Below are positions 35,714-44,259 of a stretch of 64,000 nucleotides of DNA, piece after piece. The stretch is from positions 5,642,001-5,706,000 of the forward strand of contig NZ_CP151803.1 of the NCBI RefSeq assembly GCF_038446955.1, read 5' to 3'. The DNA is from Pedobacter sp. FW305-3-2-15-E-R2A2. Lineage in GTDB: Bacteria; Bacteroidota; Bacteroidia; Sphingobacteriales; Sphingobacteriaceae. Below the pieces are notes generated by a model that ran no database searches, was not told where the DNA came from, and saw only the letters and a list, made by a program, of their open reading frames with translations. Position numbers and translations under genes: made by a program. Each line of letters opens with the position of its first letter. Positions within the stretch are counted from its first letter, which is position 1.

Positions 35714-38700
35714 TTAAAATTTAAGATTGATATTGAAACCGTATGTTCTTTGTGCAGGTTGCTGCAGATCCGTATCTCCGGTACTCATGCTGTAAGTATC
35801 GAGGTCGCCGAAAGTTTTGTCTTTAGTCCAGTAATATAAATTCCGGCCAACAAAGGACAGAGAAGCCCCCTTTAAAAACTTGTTTTTCAGGACTGCGGCT
35901 GGTACATTATAGGTCAGTACGACCTCTCTCAGCTTGATAAAAGTCTTATCAATCACATTGTTTTGCCATGCCGCCATGTATTGTTTTGCCCAGGTCTGAT
36001 AATCTACTTTATAATCATTTGGCGCAAAGACCCTGGTATCTGAAAGCATTTTTCCATCCGGATCATACTTTGCCTCTCCGCTTACAATTTTTACCCCGGG
36101 GATGAGCATTGTTCTGGGATCAGTGCCATTTGCATAAGCAATGTTCGAGAGTTCTCTTTCGGGCGCAATGGCATCAGGATGAGAGCCTGATCTCCAAAGG
36201 TCCCGTTCAAATCTATCGTAGGTAATTCCACCAAATCTACCATCCACTAAAAAGGAAAGAGAGATATTTTTATAGCTGAATGTATTGTTCATACTCACAG
36301 AGAAACTTGTTTTTTGATTTCCGATATTCACATCATAGTCGGTAATCCTCGGCAATCCGTCCGCATTCATAATGAGCTTTCCATCCGGAGATTTTTCCCA
36401 ATCCGAATACCAATAATCATCCAGTCGCCCGCCAACAGGCGTTCTTCCTTCTTTTAGCTGCGGACTTCCATCTGCAAGCGCTGGCAAAGATTTCAGGTAA
36501 TCTTTCCCCCCATCGACATTGATCAGGGCTATCCAGGAGAAATCATCGGTTCTAACCGGAGTGGCATTGAAAGAGAAATCAAAACCTCTTCTTTGTGTGG
36601 TCCTTCCATTCAACCTGATTCCCGTATATCCGGAGGTTTGAGAAAAAATCTGCCTAAAGATCTGAGGCCCATAATTATTACTATAATAAGAGAAGTCAAA
36701 GCCCAATCTATCGTTCAGGAATCTTGCTTCTACTCCATATTCATAAGTCGTATTAAACTCTGGTTTCAGGTTTGGATTATCGATAATACCCGGATAATAC
36801 GCCACAGGAAGATTTCTGTTTCTACTACCGGTAGTATAAGAATTCCGGGCATTATATACATCGTTATCTTCTCCAATTTTGTCACTACCTACTTTCGCAT
36901 AAGCAGCTCTCAGTTTTAAGAAACTAACCGCCTTTGGTAAATGAAGCATATCGCTAACCACTGCACTTAAAGATAAGGAAGGGTAAAAGAAGGTAGAATT
37001 TTTTGCAGGCAAGGTAGATGATTTATCCACCCTTCCGGTCATGCCCAGGAAGATCTGATTTTTGTAGGCCAGGTCAATAGAGGAATAAGCACTGTAAATT
37101 CCTTTTTCATCTTTATAGCTCGTAGGCAAAACTTTATCTGTCGAGTTGTCCAGTTTAAAGATCCCCGGAACAATCAGTTTAGTGGTAGCAGCATGTGCTT
37201 CTCTGTTGCTTTTATAGAGTTGATTTCCACCGAGGGTAGCGTTCACATTAAAATTATCATTGAAAAAGTTATCATGATATTTAAGGAGGAAGTCCGTATT
37301 TGACTCCAGCATTCCAAATTCATTATGCCTGTATCTACCCCCACGATCAGAGATGTCATAGTCATAGATATCCATAGAAATCTCTTCATCCTTGGTCAAG
37401 GAATAGGTATTTAAACTCGTCCTGACATGAGCATCAAATTTATCACTGATTTTGTAGTTCAATTTCAGGAAACCCAGGACATCGTTTTTAGTATATGGCC
37501 TTTTCCACTCATTGGCCAGCATATATGGATTATTGTACCTCCAGTTCTCCACAAAGCGTTGTTTAATGCCTTCTTTACCCGGAACCCAATAATCTTTAAA
37601 ATCTCTGATGTCAAAATGAGCTCCACCCCAGATACTCAGGTTATAAATGGGTGAATGTGGTCCATAATTATTTCTCGGCAGATTACTGGCATACTCGTAA
37701 GTATGTTGTAATGATCCATCTACAGACAGTTTATCTGATAAGTTTAAATTTCCATTTAAGCGGAAAGTATTGATATTTAGTTTAGCGCCGGGTACCGATG
37801 CTTTTGAATATTTATAGGTATCGGAAAGGGTAACACCACCGCTTTCACCTCTGCTTTGCAGGGAGAAATTATTTGAGGTCACCAGTCCGGTTTCCATAAA
37901 GTTCCCCAGGTTATCTTCTCCTCTGGAAAGCCATGGTGTAGGGATTCTTTTTCCTGTCGCCGCATCGATTGGTGAATCATATTGCGGCAATAGCCGGCCA
38001 TCAAATTTGGGCCCCCATATGGAATAATCGAAGTCATTTATTCCTCCGCCTCCGGGACCTCCGGTACCAAACGCATACTCACCTGCATCACCGGGACCAT
38101 ATTGTGTTTGTGCCTTAGGGATCCTGATGAATCCACCCTGAAAGGTGGTAGAAGAATTGAACGACATACTCGTTCCTTTAGCGGCGTTACTGCTGTTTTT
38201 AAGACTGATCTGTACGGCACCATTCAATCCTAAGGAGCCATATAAAGCAGAAGCTGCAGCTCCTTTTAAAACGGAAATGTTTTCAATATCATCAGAACTG
38301 ATGTTCCACATATCTGTGGTGGTACTTGGCACACCATCAATTACGATTAAGGGTTTTTTACCTCTTAAATACAATTTAGGATCAGAAAAGAAATCACTGC
38401 TGTTGGTTACCGTCAGACCGGCGACTTTCCCTGTCAGGGATTCCACCACATTTGGGGAAATGGCTTTCTGCAAAGCGTCTCCTTTCACCTCCTGAACCGC
38501 ATAACCCAATCGCTTTTTCTCTTTTTTAATTCCCAGGGCGGTGACTACCACCTCATTTAAGTTGGCCTGATTGGGTTCAAGTTTCACGTCGATCTGAGCT
38601 TGCGTACCAATTGCAATTTCTTTTGGCTGATAGCCGATAAAACTAAATACTAAAGTTGCATTTGCCGGTACTGCTAAATTAAATTTCCCGTCGGTGTTGG

Positions 38701-38875
38701 TGGTACCACCGTTCTTCCTTCCCTTTACCTTGATGGATACGCCAGGCATCGGTTGATTGTTTTCGTCGGTAACTGTTCCGGTGACCGTACTTTGTGCGTA
38801 AGTCGCGCTTAACGCCAACAGCCAAACTAACATCGTCAGCAGGCAGGCTCTTTTTGCTGTGTAGAAAGATTTCAT
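35714..38875 (-). CDS. SusC/RagA TonB-dependent transporter of the phosphonate cluster
   Basis: The 1053-residue receptor has a signal peptide, a carboxypeptidase-regulatory-like domain (about residues 28-105, VTGTVTDENNQPMPGVSIKV), a plug with LYLRGKKPLIVIDGVPS and a barrel ending in YGFNINLKF. It is the first gene of the phosphonate cluster. No HTCS, ECF sigma or anti-sigma gene is adjacent, unlike PUL1 and PUL2. A near-consensus promoter lies 46 bp upstream. With its SusD partner it should import the intact or partly digested phosphonate-bearing compound into the periplasm. Confidence 0.95.
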   Translation of the reverse strand: MKSFYTAKRACLLTMLVWLLALSATYAQSTVTGTVTDENNQPMPGVSIKVKGRKNGGTTNTDGKFNLAVPANATLVFSFIGYQPKEIAIGTQAQIDVKLEPNQANLNEVVVTALGIKKEKKRLGYAVQEVKGDALQKAISPNVVESLTGKVAGLTVTNSSDFFSDPKLYLRGKKPLIVIDGVPSTTTDMWNISSDDIENISVLKGAAASALYGSLGLNGAVQISLKNSSNAAKGTSMSFNSSTTFQGGFIRIPKAQTQYGPGDAGEYAFGTGGPGGGGINDFDYSIWGPKFDGRLLPQYDSPIDAATGKRIPTPWLSRGEDNLGNFMETGLVTSNNFSLQSRGESGGVTLSDTYKYSKASVPGAKLNINTFRLNGNLNLSDKLSVDGSLQHTYEYASNLPRNNYGPHSPIYNLSIWGGAHFDIRDFKDYWVPGKEGIKQRFVENWRYNNPYMLANEWKRPYTKNDVLGFLKLNYKISDKFDAHVRTSLNTYSLTKDEEISMDIYDYDISDRGGRYRHNEFGMLESNTDFLLKYHDNFFNDNFNVNATLGGNQLYKSNREAHAATTKLIVPGIFKLDNSTDKVLPTSYKDEKGIYSAYSSIDLAYKNQIFLGMTGRVDKSSTLPAKNSTFFYPSLSLSAVVSDMLHLPKAVSFLKLRAAYAKVGSDKIGEDNDVYNARNSYTTGSRNRNLPVAYYPGIIDNPNLKPEFNTTYEYGVEARFLNDRLGFDFSYYSNNYGPQIFRQIFSQTSGYTGIRLNGRTTQRRGFDFSFNATPVRTDDFSWIALINVDGGKDYLKSLPALADGSPQLKEGRTPVGGRLDDYWYSDWEKSPDGKLIMNADGLPRITDYDVNIGNQKTSFSVSMNNTFSYKNISLSFLVDGRFGGITYDRFERDLWRSGSHPDAIAPERELSNIAYANGTDPRTMLIPGVKIVSGEAKYDPDGKMLSDTRVFAPNDYKVDYQTWAKQYMAAWQNNVIDKTFIKLREVVLTYNVPAAVLKNKFLKGASLSFVGRNLYYWTKDKTFGDLDTYSMSTGDTDLQQPAQRTYGFNINLKF

Positions 38876-38907
38876 ATGTTCAAAAGTTTAATTTGGCTAG
38901 ACTTATG

Positions 38908-39101
38908 TTTAGTATTTATACAAATATAGAATAGTATTTGTAAAAACAATGTTAAGTAATGCTAAACTTTTAAAATATAATCTCAAGAAAGGATTTAACC
39001 AAAAATCACATAACTAATTGTACAATAATTAACTACACCAATAATTCAGAATAAAATGGATTAACACAAATTAAACACACATCGTTTATTTAGTATTTAT
39101 A
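38908..39101. repeat. Pair of 13-bp direct repeats in the susC upstream region
   Basis: TTTAGTATTTATA occurs at 38908-38920 and 39089-39101. The first copy touches the -7 element of the susC promoter. The DNA is very AT-rich, so chance is a real possibility; otherwise these could be regulator sites for the phosphonate cluster. The 322 bp between susC and the CAP gene (38876-39197) contain only these, the promoter and the terminator hairpin. Confidence 0.35.
38921..38949 (-). promoter_or_regulatory. Promoter of the phosphonate cluster
   Basis: On the minus strand TTG (38949-38947), an 18-base spacer and TATATTTG (38928-38921) give a near-perfect Bacteroidota promoter. The -7 element ends 45 bp before the susC start codon, leaving a short leader. 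There is no second strong -7 match nearby. Confidence 0.6.
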
Positions 39102-39128
39102 AACAACTGAATATTATGTGTATATTAA

Positions 39129-39172
39129 GAAACCTATCCATTTCATCTTCAAAAGATCAATGAATAGGTTTC
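39129..39172 (-). terminator. Terminator hairpin behind the CAP-domain gene
   Basis: Outer arms GAAACCTATCCAT and ATGAATAGGTTTC pair at 12 of 13 positions, and an inner ATCTT/AAGAT stem extends the fold. It lies 25 bp after the CAP gene on the minus strand and is followed there by TTAATATA. Confidence 0.65.
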
Positions 39173-39197
39173 CCTATATACCAGAAAATTGTTGATT

Positions 39198-39719
39198 TTA
39201 TAATTTTGCAGCCAGGTCCATCGTCCAGGAGTTATTTGTCCGGGCAACGCCGATTTCCTTTGCTCTGCTGTCCATGATGTTCTTGCAGTGCCCCTGACTG
39301 GTCAGCCAGTAGGCAACAACACCTTTTTCATCTGTATTGATGATGGCTATATTTTCCGCGTAAAACCTGTAGGTATAACCGGCTGCTTTTATGCGGTCGC
39401 CGGGCGATTTCCCCTCTTTGTTCACATGGTCAAAGAAATTGTTCTTCACCATATCTTCGGAATGTAATTTTGCAGCCAATGCCAGCTGATCGTTCCAGGT
39501 CAATGCAGGAACCGCAGGCATCTTTTCCCCGCTACAATCGCAACCCGTTGCCCTGATTGCATTCACCGCCTGTAACATCAGTGTATTGTTAAGGTTTGTA
39601 GCGACATTGTTGTTCTGCGAATTAGGTTGATCGGTACCCTCAGCGGAAGAATTAGACTTCTTGCAGTTCGAAAGCAGGCAAACCAGTAGAAACAGCGGAA
39701 GGATTAGTAATTTTTTCAT
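39198..39719 (-). CDS. CAP-domain (SCP/PR-1-like) lipoprotein
   Basis: The 173-residue protein has a lipoprotein signal with lipobox LLSNC and then a Ser/Asn-rich linker. Residues about 50-170 form a CAP domain with the expected conserved spots: KLHSEDM (His), FFDHVNKEGKSPGDRI (His), YAENIA (Glu) and TSQGHCKNIMD (His). Bacterial CAP proteins are mostly of unknown function. It lies 8 bp behind the DNA glycosylase gene and so is probably in its operon, a pairing whose meaning is unclear. Confidence 0.9.
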   Translation of the reverse strand: MKKLLILPLFLLVCLLSNCKKSNSSAEGTDQPNSQNNNVATNLNNTLMLQAVNAIRATGCDCSGEKMPAVPALTWNDQLALAAKLHSEDMVKNNFFDHVNKEGKSPGDRIKAAGYTYRFYAENIAIINTDEKGVVAYWLTSQGHCKNIMDSRAKEIGVARTNNSWTMDLAAKL

Positions 39720-39727
39720 TGCCCGGA

Positions 39728-40507
39728 TTAGCTAAAAAGTTCCTGTTCGTCTGTATAATACGTCTTCCTTGCACCTGCTTTTTTAATGATGATCTCCCCT
39801 CCTGTAGGGCTTTTGGTTTGTTTCTGCGTATGTACTTTCAGAAAATCCCTAAACTCTCCTGTAATGCTTCCGGGATGTGCTTTTCTAATCTGCAAGATCG
39901 CATCATTTAAGACTTCTACAATGGCCTGATGTAAATCTTTCAATTTTGCTTCAGGAATCTTTCCCGCAATAGAAAAGGGGGAAATCCCGGCTTTCCATAA
40001 GATCTCATCGGCATATGCATTTCCAATTCCCCGGATCTTGTTCTGATCTAACAGAATGGCCTTTACTGCAGCCTTTTTTCCTTTGAATTCTTTGCTAAAG
40101 AAATCTGAGTTAACACTTTTATCCAGCGCATCGGGGGCATCTGCCGGCGGTGGGTTTAACGTTGGCGTTGCGATCTTCTGAAAATCAGACATCACCAGTC
40201 CTGTTCCACCCTCAAAAAAGAGTTCGATGACGGGAGACTTGATCACATGGCTCTCTTCAAAAAAATGAAGCTGCCCGCGCAACATGAGGTGCAAGGCCAG
40301 TACATCTCCTTTTTCAAAGTTGAAATGTAGCTCCTTACCCGAACGGCTCACTGATTTCAGTTTTTGCCCTGAGAGTGCAGCTCTTAGTTCATCACTGGAA
40401 ACGTTTAACTTTTTATCATTGGGTACTTGTACAGTGTTCAGCTTTTTTCCTGCGAGACGCTCATCAAGATTTGCACTGAAGACTTCTAAATCTGGTAATT
40501 CCGGCAT
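39728..40507 (-). CDS. Fpg/Nei-family DNA glycosylase with a zincless finger
   Basis: The 259-residue protein begins MPELPDLEVF, giving the catalytic Pro2 and Glu3 after Met removal, and has the lysine region RSGKELHFNF with HLMLRGQLHFF. The helix-two-turn-helix region contains LDQNKIRGIGNAYADEILW. The C-terminal hairpin that holds four zinc cysteines in most Fpg proteins is here KSPTGGEIIIKKAGARKTYY with no Cys, so it must fold without zinc. The enzyme should remove oxidised bases and nick the abasic site. It lies 48 bp behind the HxlR regulator gene on the same strand. Confidence 0.9.
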   Translation of the reverse strand: MPELPDLEVFSANLDERLAGKKLNTVQVPNDKKLNVSSDELRAALSGQKLKSVSRSGKELHFNFEKGDVLALHLMLRGQLHFFEESHVIKSPVIELFFEGGTGLVMSDFQKIATPTLNPPPADAPDALDKSVNSDFFSKEFKGKKAAVKAILLDQNKIRGIGNAYADEILWKAGISPFSIAGKIPEAKLKDLHQAIVEVLNDAILQIRKAHPGSITGEFRDFLKVHTQKQTKSPTGGEIIIKKAGARKTYYTDEQELFS

Positions 40508-40555
40508 AGTTTAAGGGTTAATGTGGGAGTAGAACAATTTAAAGGATTTAAAGTT

Positions 40556-40918
40556 TTAATCGTTACCTGCCGTCAGCAGGTCCACCACCAGTTCTTTATT
40601 CTCATCGCCCCATTTTTCCATTAAACGGACTACAGGAAGTAATGATTCTCCAAATTCCGTCAAAAAGTATTCTACTCTCGGCGGCAATTCTGCATATATG
40701 ACGCGACGAACAATCTTATGCTCTTCCAGTTCTTTTAATTGTTGGTTTAGCACTCTTCTACTTGCACTGGGATTGTGCTTTTGTAATTCTCCAGGTCTCC
40801 TCAAGCCATTACTAATGTTATAAATCAGACAGGTTTTCCATTTACCACCGATAACCTCCATGATCACCGATATCCCACAGTCTAATGTTTTCGGAATTTT
40901 TCTCTCATACATAAGCAT
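40556..40918 (-). CDS. HxlR-family transcriptional regulator
   Basis: The 120-residue winged-helix protein matches HxlR: DCGISVIMEVIGGKWKTCLIY, ISNGLRRPGELQKHNPSASRRVLNQQL (recognition helix) and VIYAELPPRVEYFLTEFG (wing). Cys14 is in the place of the redox-sensing cysteine of relatives such as HypR and YodB, so thiol or electrophile sensing is possible. It is divergent from a secreted metallo-hydrolase, and a 12-bp palindrome in the shared region overlaps that gene's -33 element. It may also lead the glycosylase-CAP genes. An alternative ATG is at 40912. Confidence 0.92.
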   Translation of the reverse strand: MLMYERKIPKTLDCGISVIMEVIGGKWKTCLIYNISNGLRRPGELQKHNPSASRRVLNQQLKELEEHKIVRRVIYAELPPRVEYFLTEFGESLLPVVRLMEKWGDENKELVVDLLTAGND

Positions 40919-41004
40919 TCTTTTACCATTTCAAAAATACGAATTATTCCTGCCCCAAGACCTGATCAAGCCAATTGGGGTAAATTTCCCTCTATATGAT
41001 TCGT

Positions 41005-41016
41005 AAGTACGTACTT
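41005..41016. promoter_or_regulatory. Candidate HxlR operator
   Basis: AAGTACGTACTT is a perfect 12-bp palindrome between the divergent HxlR and metallo-hydrolase genes. It covers the -33 TTG of the hydrolase promoter, where a bound dimer would block transcription. Confidence 0.55.
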
Positions 41017-41045
41017 GTAGGGAATCCGGGCCGGGTCTAGTTTTG
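41015..41045 (+). promoter_or_regulatory. Promoter of the metallo-hydrolase gene
   Basis: TTG (41015-41017), a 20-base spacer and TAGTTTTG (41038-41045) fit the Bacteroidota consensus. The -7 element is 47 bp before the start codon. Confidence 0.6.
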
Positions 41046-41092
41046 CAAGGCATTTCTTCCGGAAATGTCTATTTATAATTTACACAAAAAAC

Positions 41093-42034
41093 ATGAAAAA
41101 CTTATTTAAATGCCTGCTCTCTATCCTGCTGTTTAGTCAGCCAATTATCGCTCAAACCGTTAAAAAAGCGGAGAAAGCACAAGCTGGTTATTACCGGATG
41201 AAGTTTGGAGATTATGAGATCATTGCGTTATCAGATGGAACACTTCCGCTTCCCATTAAAGATATCTTGTTGAATACTGCTGAAGGGCAGGTCGAAAAAT
41301 TACTGGCAAAAAATCACATTACTAAACCTGAGGCTTCCATTAATGCCTACCTCATCAATACCGGTTCAAAACTAATCCTTATTGATGCAGGAACCAGCGA
41401 ACTCTATGGCCCATCCTTAGGCTTCCTTCCCAATAGTATCCGGGCTGCAGGTTACCAACCAGAGGATATTGACATGGTCCTGATCACGCACATTCATACC
41501 GATCATACGGGAGGATTAATGGATGGAAACCATATGGTTTTTCCGAACGCCAAGATCTATATCAGCAAGGCTGAGGTTGATTTCTGGCTGGGGAAAGGTC
41601 AGAAAGAAAAAGCAGCCAGGAGATTAGCCCCATTCTTTGATGAAGCCCATCTGAAGGTTGACCCTTATTTAAAAGCGGGTAAGGTGGTTACCTTTAACTA
41701 CGATCAGGAAATATTCCCGGGACTCCTGCCAATAGCAACACCGGGTCATACTCCAGGTCATAGTTTTTTCTCTTTAGAAAACAAGGGAGAAAAGATGATG
41801 TTCTGGGGTGACATTATGCATGTCGCTGAAGTTCAGTTTTCAGATCCGGGGGTAGCCATTCTTTTTGATGTAGATCCGGTAGCTGCAGTATTGCAACGTA
41901 AAAAAGCTTATGCTGAAGCGGCTGAGAAAGGGTACTGGATTGCCAGTGACCACATTTCTTTTCCTGGAATAGGACATATCCGGGCAGAAGGGACAGGCTA
42001 TGTATGGATCCCGATCTCTTATAGCTATCAATGA
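41093..42034 (+). CDS. Secreted metallo-beta-lactamase-fold hydrolase
   Basis: The 313-residue protein has a signal peptide (KNLFKCLLSILLFSQPIIAQ) and so acts in the periplasm or outside. The metal motif HxHxDH is present in LITHIHTDHTGG, with further ligands in TPGHTPGHSFF and MMFWGDIMH. The fold, with a long N-terminal part before the metal motif, resembles lactonase-type members of the superfamily (quorum-quenching or other lactonases). The actual substrate is unknown. It is divergently transcribed from the HxlR regulator, which is its likely controller, and is followed by a 40-bp palindrome. Confidence 0.88.
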   Translation: MKNLFKCLLSILLFSQPIIAQTVKKAEKAQAGYYRMKFGDYEIIALSDGTLPLPIKDILLNTAEGQVEKLLAKNHITKPEASINAYLINTGSKLILIDAGTSELYGPSLGFLPNSIRAAGYQPEDIDMVLITHIHTDHTGGLMDGNHMVFPNAKIYISKAEVDFWLGKGQKEKAARRLAPFFDEAHLKVDPYLKAGKVVTFNYDQEIFPGLLPIATPGHTPGHSFFSLENKGEKMMFWGDIMHVAEVQFSDPGVAILFDVDPVAAVLQRKKAYAEAAEKGYWIASDHISFPGIGHIRAEGTGYVWIPISYSYQ

Positions 42035-42126
42035 TTTTAACCATTAGCTATAAAAAATCAAAAACCTACAGCAGCTGAGCGTTATTGGCGAACGCTTTTC
42101 TGCACTGAAAGGGAAGTAAGTAAGGT

Positions 42127-42166
42127 CATGTTCGATCACAACCGTTAACGGTTGTGATCGAACATG
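42127..42166. terminator. 40-bp perfect palindrome between convergent genes
   Basis: Two 20-bp arms meet without a loop; the centre is CCGTTAACGG and the outer end CATGTTCGATCACA. It lies 92 bp after the metallo-hydrolase stop and 6 bp from the end of the GH2 gene, so it is likely a two-way terminator. T-runs are weak on both sides. Confidence 0.65.
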
Positions 42167-42172
42167 TTACGC

Positions 42173-44245
42173 TTATTTTAAGCTCCACTCTACCCGGTCG
42201 CTGATCTCCTTCTTATTGGCAATTGCTTCGATATTATTCTTTCCTTTTTGAAGTTTAACCTTTTCAAAGACATAATGAACAGCAGTATTGCCTTTTTTAG
42301 CACCCGTTATTTTTTTACCGTTCACCATTAGCTCAGGCATTCCTGTATTGGAGTAAACCGTTACTGTCGTTAAAGCATTAACTCTTTTATTGTTCCTTCT
42401 GCCTGCGATGTATACCATAGGCTCTGGATTCCAATTTGCTTTATACCAATAAAAGGCATCTTTCTTCACTTTTCTATCATAGGTAATCAAGCCTTTCATA
42501 TTTCTTGCCGGCACACCTCCTCCATTTGCAGGAGGCACAGCGAAGTCGAACATATTCCAGACATAGGAAGCTGCGATATAGGGATGTTTTTCAATGATTC
42601 CCCATTGGATTTCATGGAACTTCTGCTGATAAGCTTCCGGCCAGAACTGTCCTGATGGATTACCCGTATCTCTGCTCAGTTCTTCCTGCTGATCAATATT
42701 TGCTTCTACCCCATATTCTGAAAGCACCAGTCTGTTGTCCGGGTATTTCTTCTCCAATCCTGAAACCCATTGTTCCAGATCACCAATATGACCTTCATAC
42801 CAACCATAATAGCGGTTCATTCCCTGAATATCCGCATTCAGATTTGTAGGGCGGTCCATCTCTCCATAACCACTTACACTCACGGTATAACGGTCCGGAT
42901 CTTCCGTTTTTGCGATATCATCCAGATCCCGGGTCAATACTGCGGTATAATCGTCTGGTGTTTTTCCATATACTTCATTGTGAAGCCCCCATACATAGAT
43001 CGAGGGATGGTTATAATTCTGACGGATCAGTTCTCTAAGCTGATGTTGCGCATTTGCGGCTTCTTTTCCCGAAACGGCATTTACAAAAGGGATTTCGGCC
43101 CAGATCACAAAGCCCATGCTATCGCATTTCGAATAAAGATATTCTGATTGCTGATAATGCGCAAAGCGGATGGAAGTAGTGCCCATTTCCCGGATATCCT
43201 TTAAATCAGCCAGATGTTGTTCGTTGGATAAGGCATTTCCCTCATCCTGTTTATCCTGATGGCGACATACGCCAAGCAAGCGGTAAGGCTCATCGTTCAG
43301 AAAAAAACCTTTACCAGGTTTCATTTCAAATTTACGAATCCCTAAAGGCTGACTAACCTCATCCAGCACCTCATTTCCATCCAGAACCCTGGCCACAAGC
43401 TTATAGAGGTAAGGATCTTTAATTCCATTCCATAAATGTGGATTTGTCAGGTTCAGCTGCTGGCTAAAGATTTGTTCTCCCTGTGTAGATACATTGATCG
43501 GGGTATTTTCTTCCTTCAGCAGTTTACCTGCAGCATCATAAATTTTTGCAGATAAGGTTAACGCAGCCGCTTTGTCTGATTTATTCTCCATCTTCACTTT
43601 CAATTGAATATCTGCGGATTTAGCAGAGATATTTTTCTGACTAATGTAGATTCCAGGTGATGCGAAATCAGTTACTGCGATGTTTACTTTATTGGTTACA
43701 ATCAAGGAGACCGGCCGATAGATCCCTCCATAGATTGGGAAAAGGCGGTTATTAATTGGGATGATATCTTCCCGTTCCTGGTTGTTTACCCGGACTTCAA
43801 TTTTATTTTTCTGTCCATATTTCAATGCGTAGGAAATGTCAAAGGCAAAAGCAGCATAAGATCCTTTATGTTCTCCGATAAATCGTTCGTTTACATACAG
43901 GCGGGATTCCGATCCTACCCCTTCAAAACGGATAAATATCCGCTTTCCTTTCCAATTGGTATCGACCTGCAGTTCTTTTCTATAAGTAGCATCTCCGGCA
44001 TAAAAACCATTTCCAGACTGGATATCCTTATCGTTCCAGGTATGAGGAATACTTATATTTTTCCATTTCAAATCTGCCAGGGCCGCATCTCTCCGGTTTG
44101 GATCTTTTTTAAACTGCCAATCGTTATTTATGGCAATAACCTGTCTTGCCGCTTCTTTCACCTTCGTCTGTGACCTGGCTGTGGTATGAAAAAGCATCAT
44201 GGATGCTGCCAATACCAACAGAGATCTCCCGCGTTTTATCATCAT
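42173..44245 (-). CDS. GH2 family glycosidase (beta-galactosidase-like)
   Basis: The 690-residue exported enzyme (signal peptide SLLVLAASMMLFHTTARSQ) has the GH2 order: jelly-roll sugar-binding domain (about residues 35-205), immunoglobulin-like domain (about 210-310), then the TIM barrel (about 315-600) and a short C-terminal beta domain. The acid/base Glu is in YVWGLHNEVYG and the nucleophile Glu in LVLSEYGVEA. GH2 covers beta-galactosidases, glucuronidases and mannosidases, and I cannot choose. It is last in the PUL2 operon, 14 bp behind the GH29 gene, and should trim oligosaccharides in the periplasm. Confidence 0.92.
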   Translation of the reverse strand: MMIKRGRSLLVLAASMMLFHTTARSQTKVKEAARQVIAINNDWQFKKDPNRRDAALADLKWKNISIPHTWNDKDIQSGNGFYAGDATYRKELQVDTNWKGKRIFIRFEGVGSESRLYVNERFIGEHKGSYAAFAFDISYALKYGQKNKIEVRVNNQEREDIIPINNRLFPIYGGIYRPVSLIVTNKVNIAVTDFASPGIYISQKNISAKSADIQLKVKMENKSDKAAALTLSAKIYDAAGKLLKEENTPINVSTQGEQIFSQQLNLTNPHLWNGIKDPYLYKLVARVLDGNEVLDEVSQPLGIRKFEMKPGKGFFLNDEPYRLLGVCRHQDKQDEGNALSNEQHLADLKDIREMGTTSIRFAHYQQSEYLYSKCDSMGFVIWAEIPFVNAVSGKEAANAQHQLRELIRQNYNHPSIYVWGLHNEVYGKTPDDYTAVLTRDLDDIAKTEDPDRYTVSVSGYGEMDRPTNLNADIQGMNRYYGWYEGHIGDLEQWVSGLEKKYPDNRLVLSEYGVEANIDQQEELSRDTGNPSGQFWPEAYQQKFHEIQWGIIEKHPYIAASYVWNMFDFAVPPANGGGVPARNMKGLITYDRKVKKDAFYWYKANWNPEPMVYIAGRRNNKRVNALTTVTVYSNTGMPELMVNGKKITGAKKGNTAVHYVFEKVKLQKGKNNIEAIANKKEISDRVEWSLK

Positions 44246-44259
44246 ATCTGTATCTCGTT

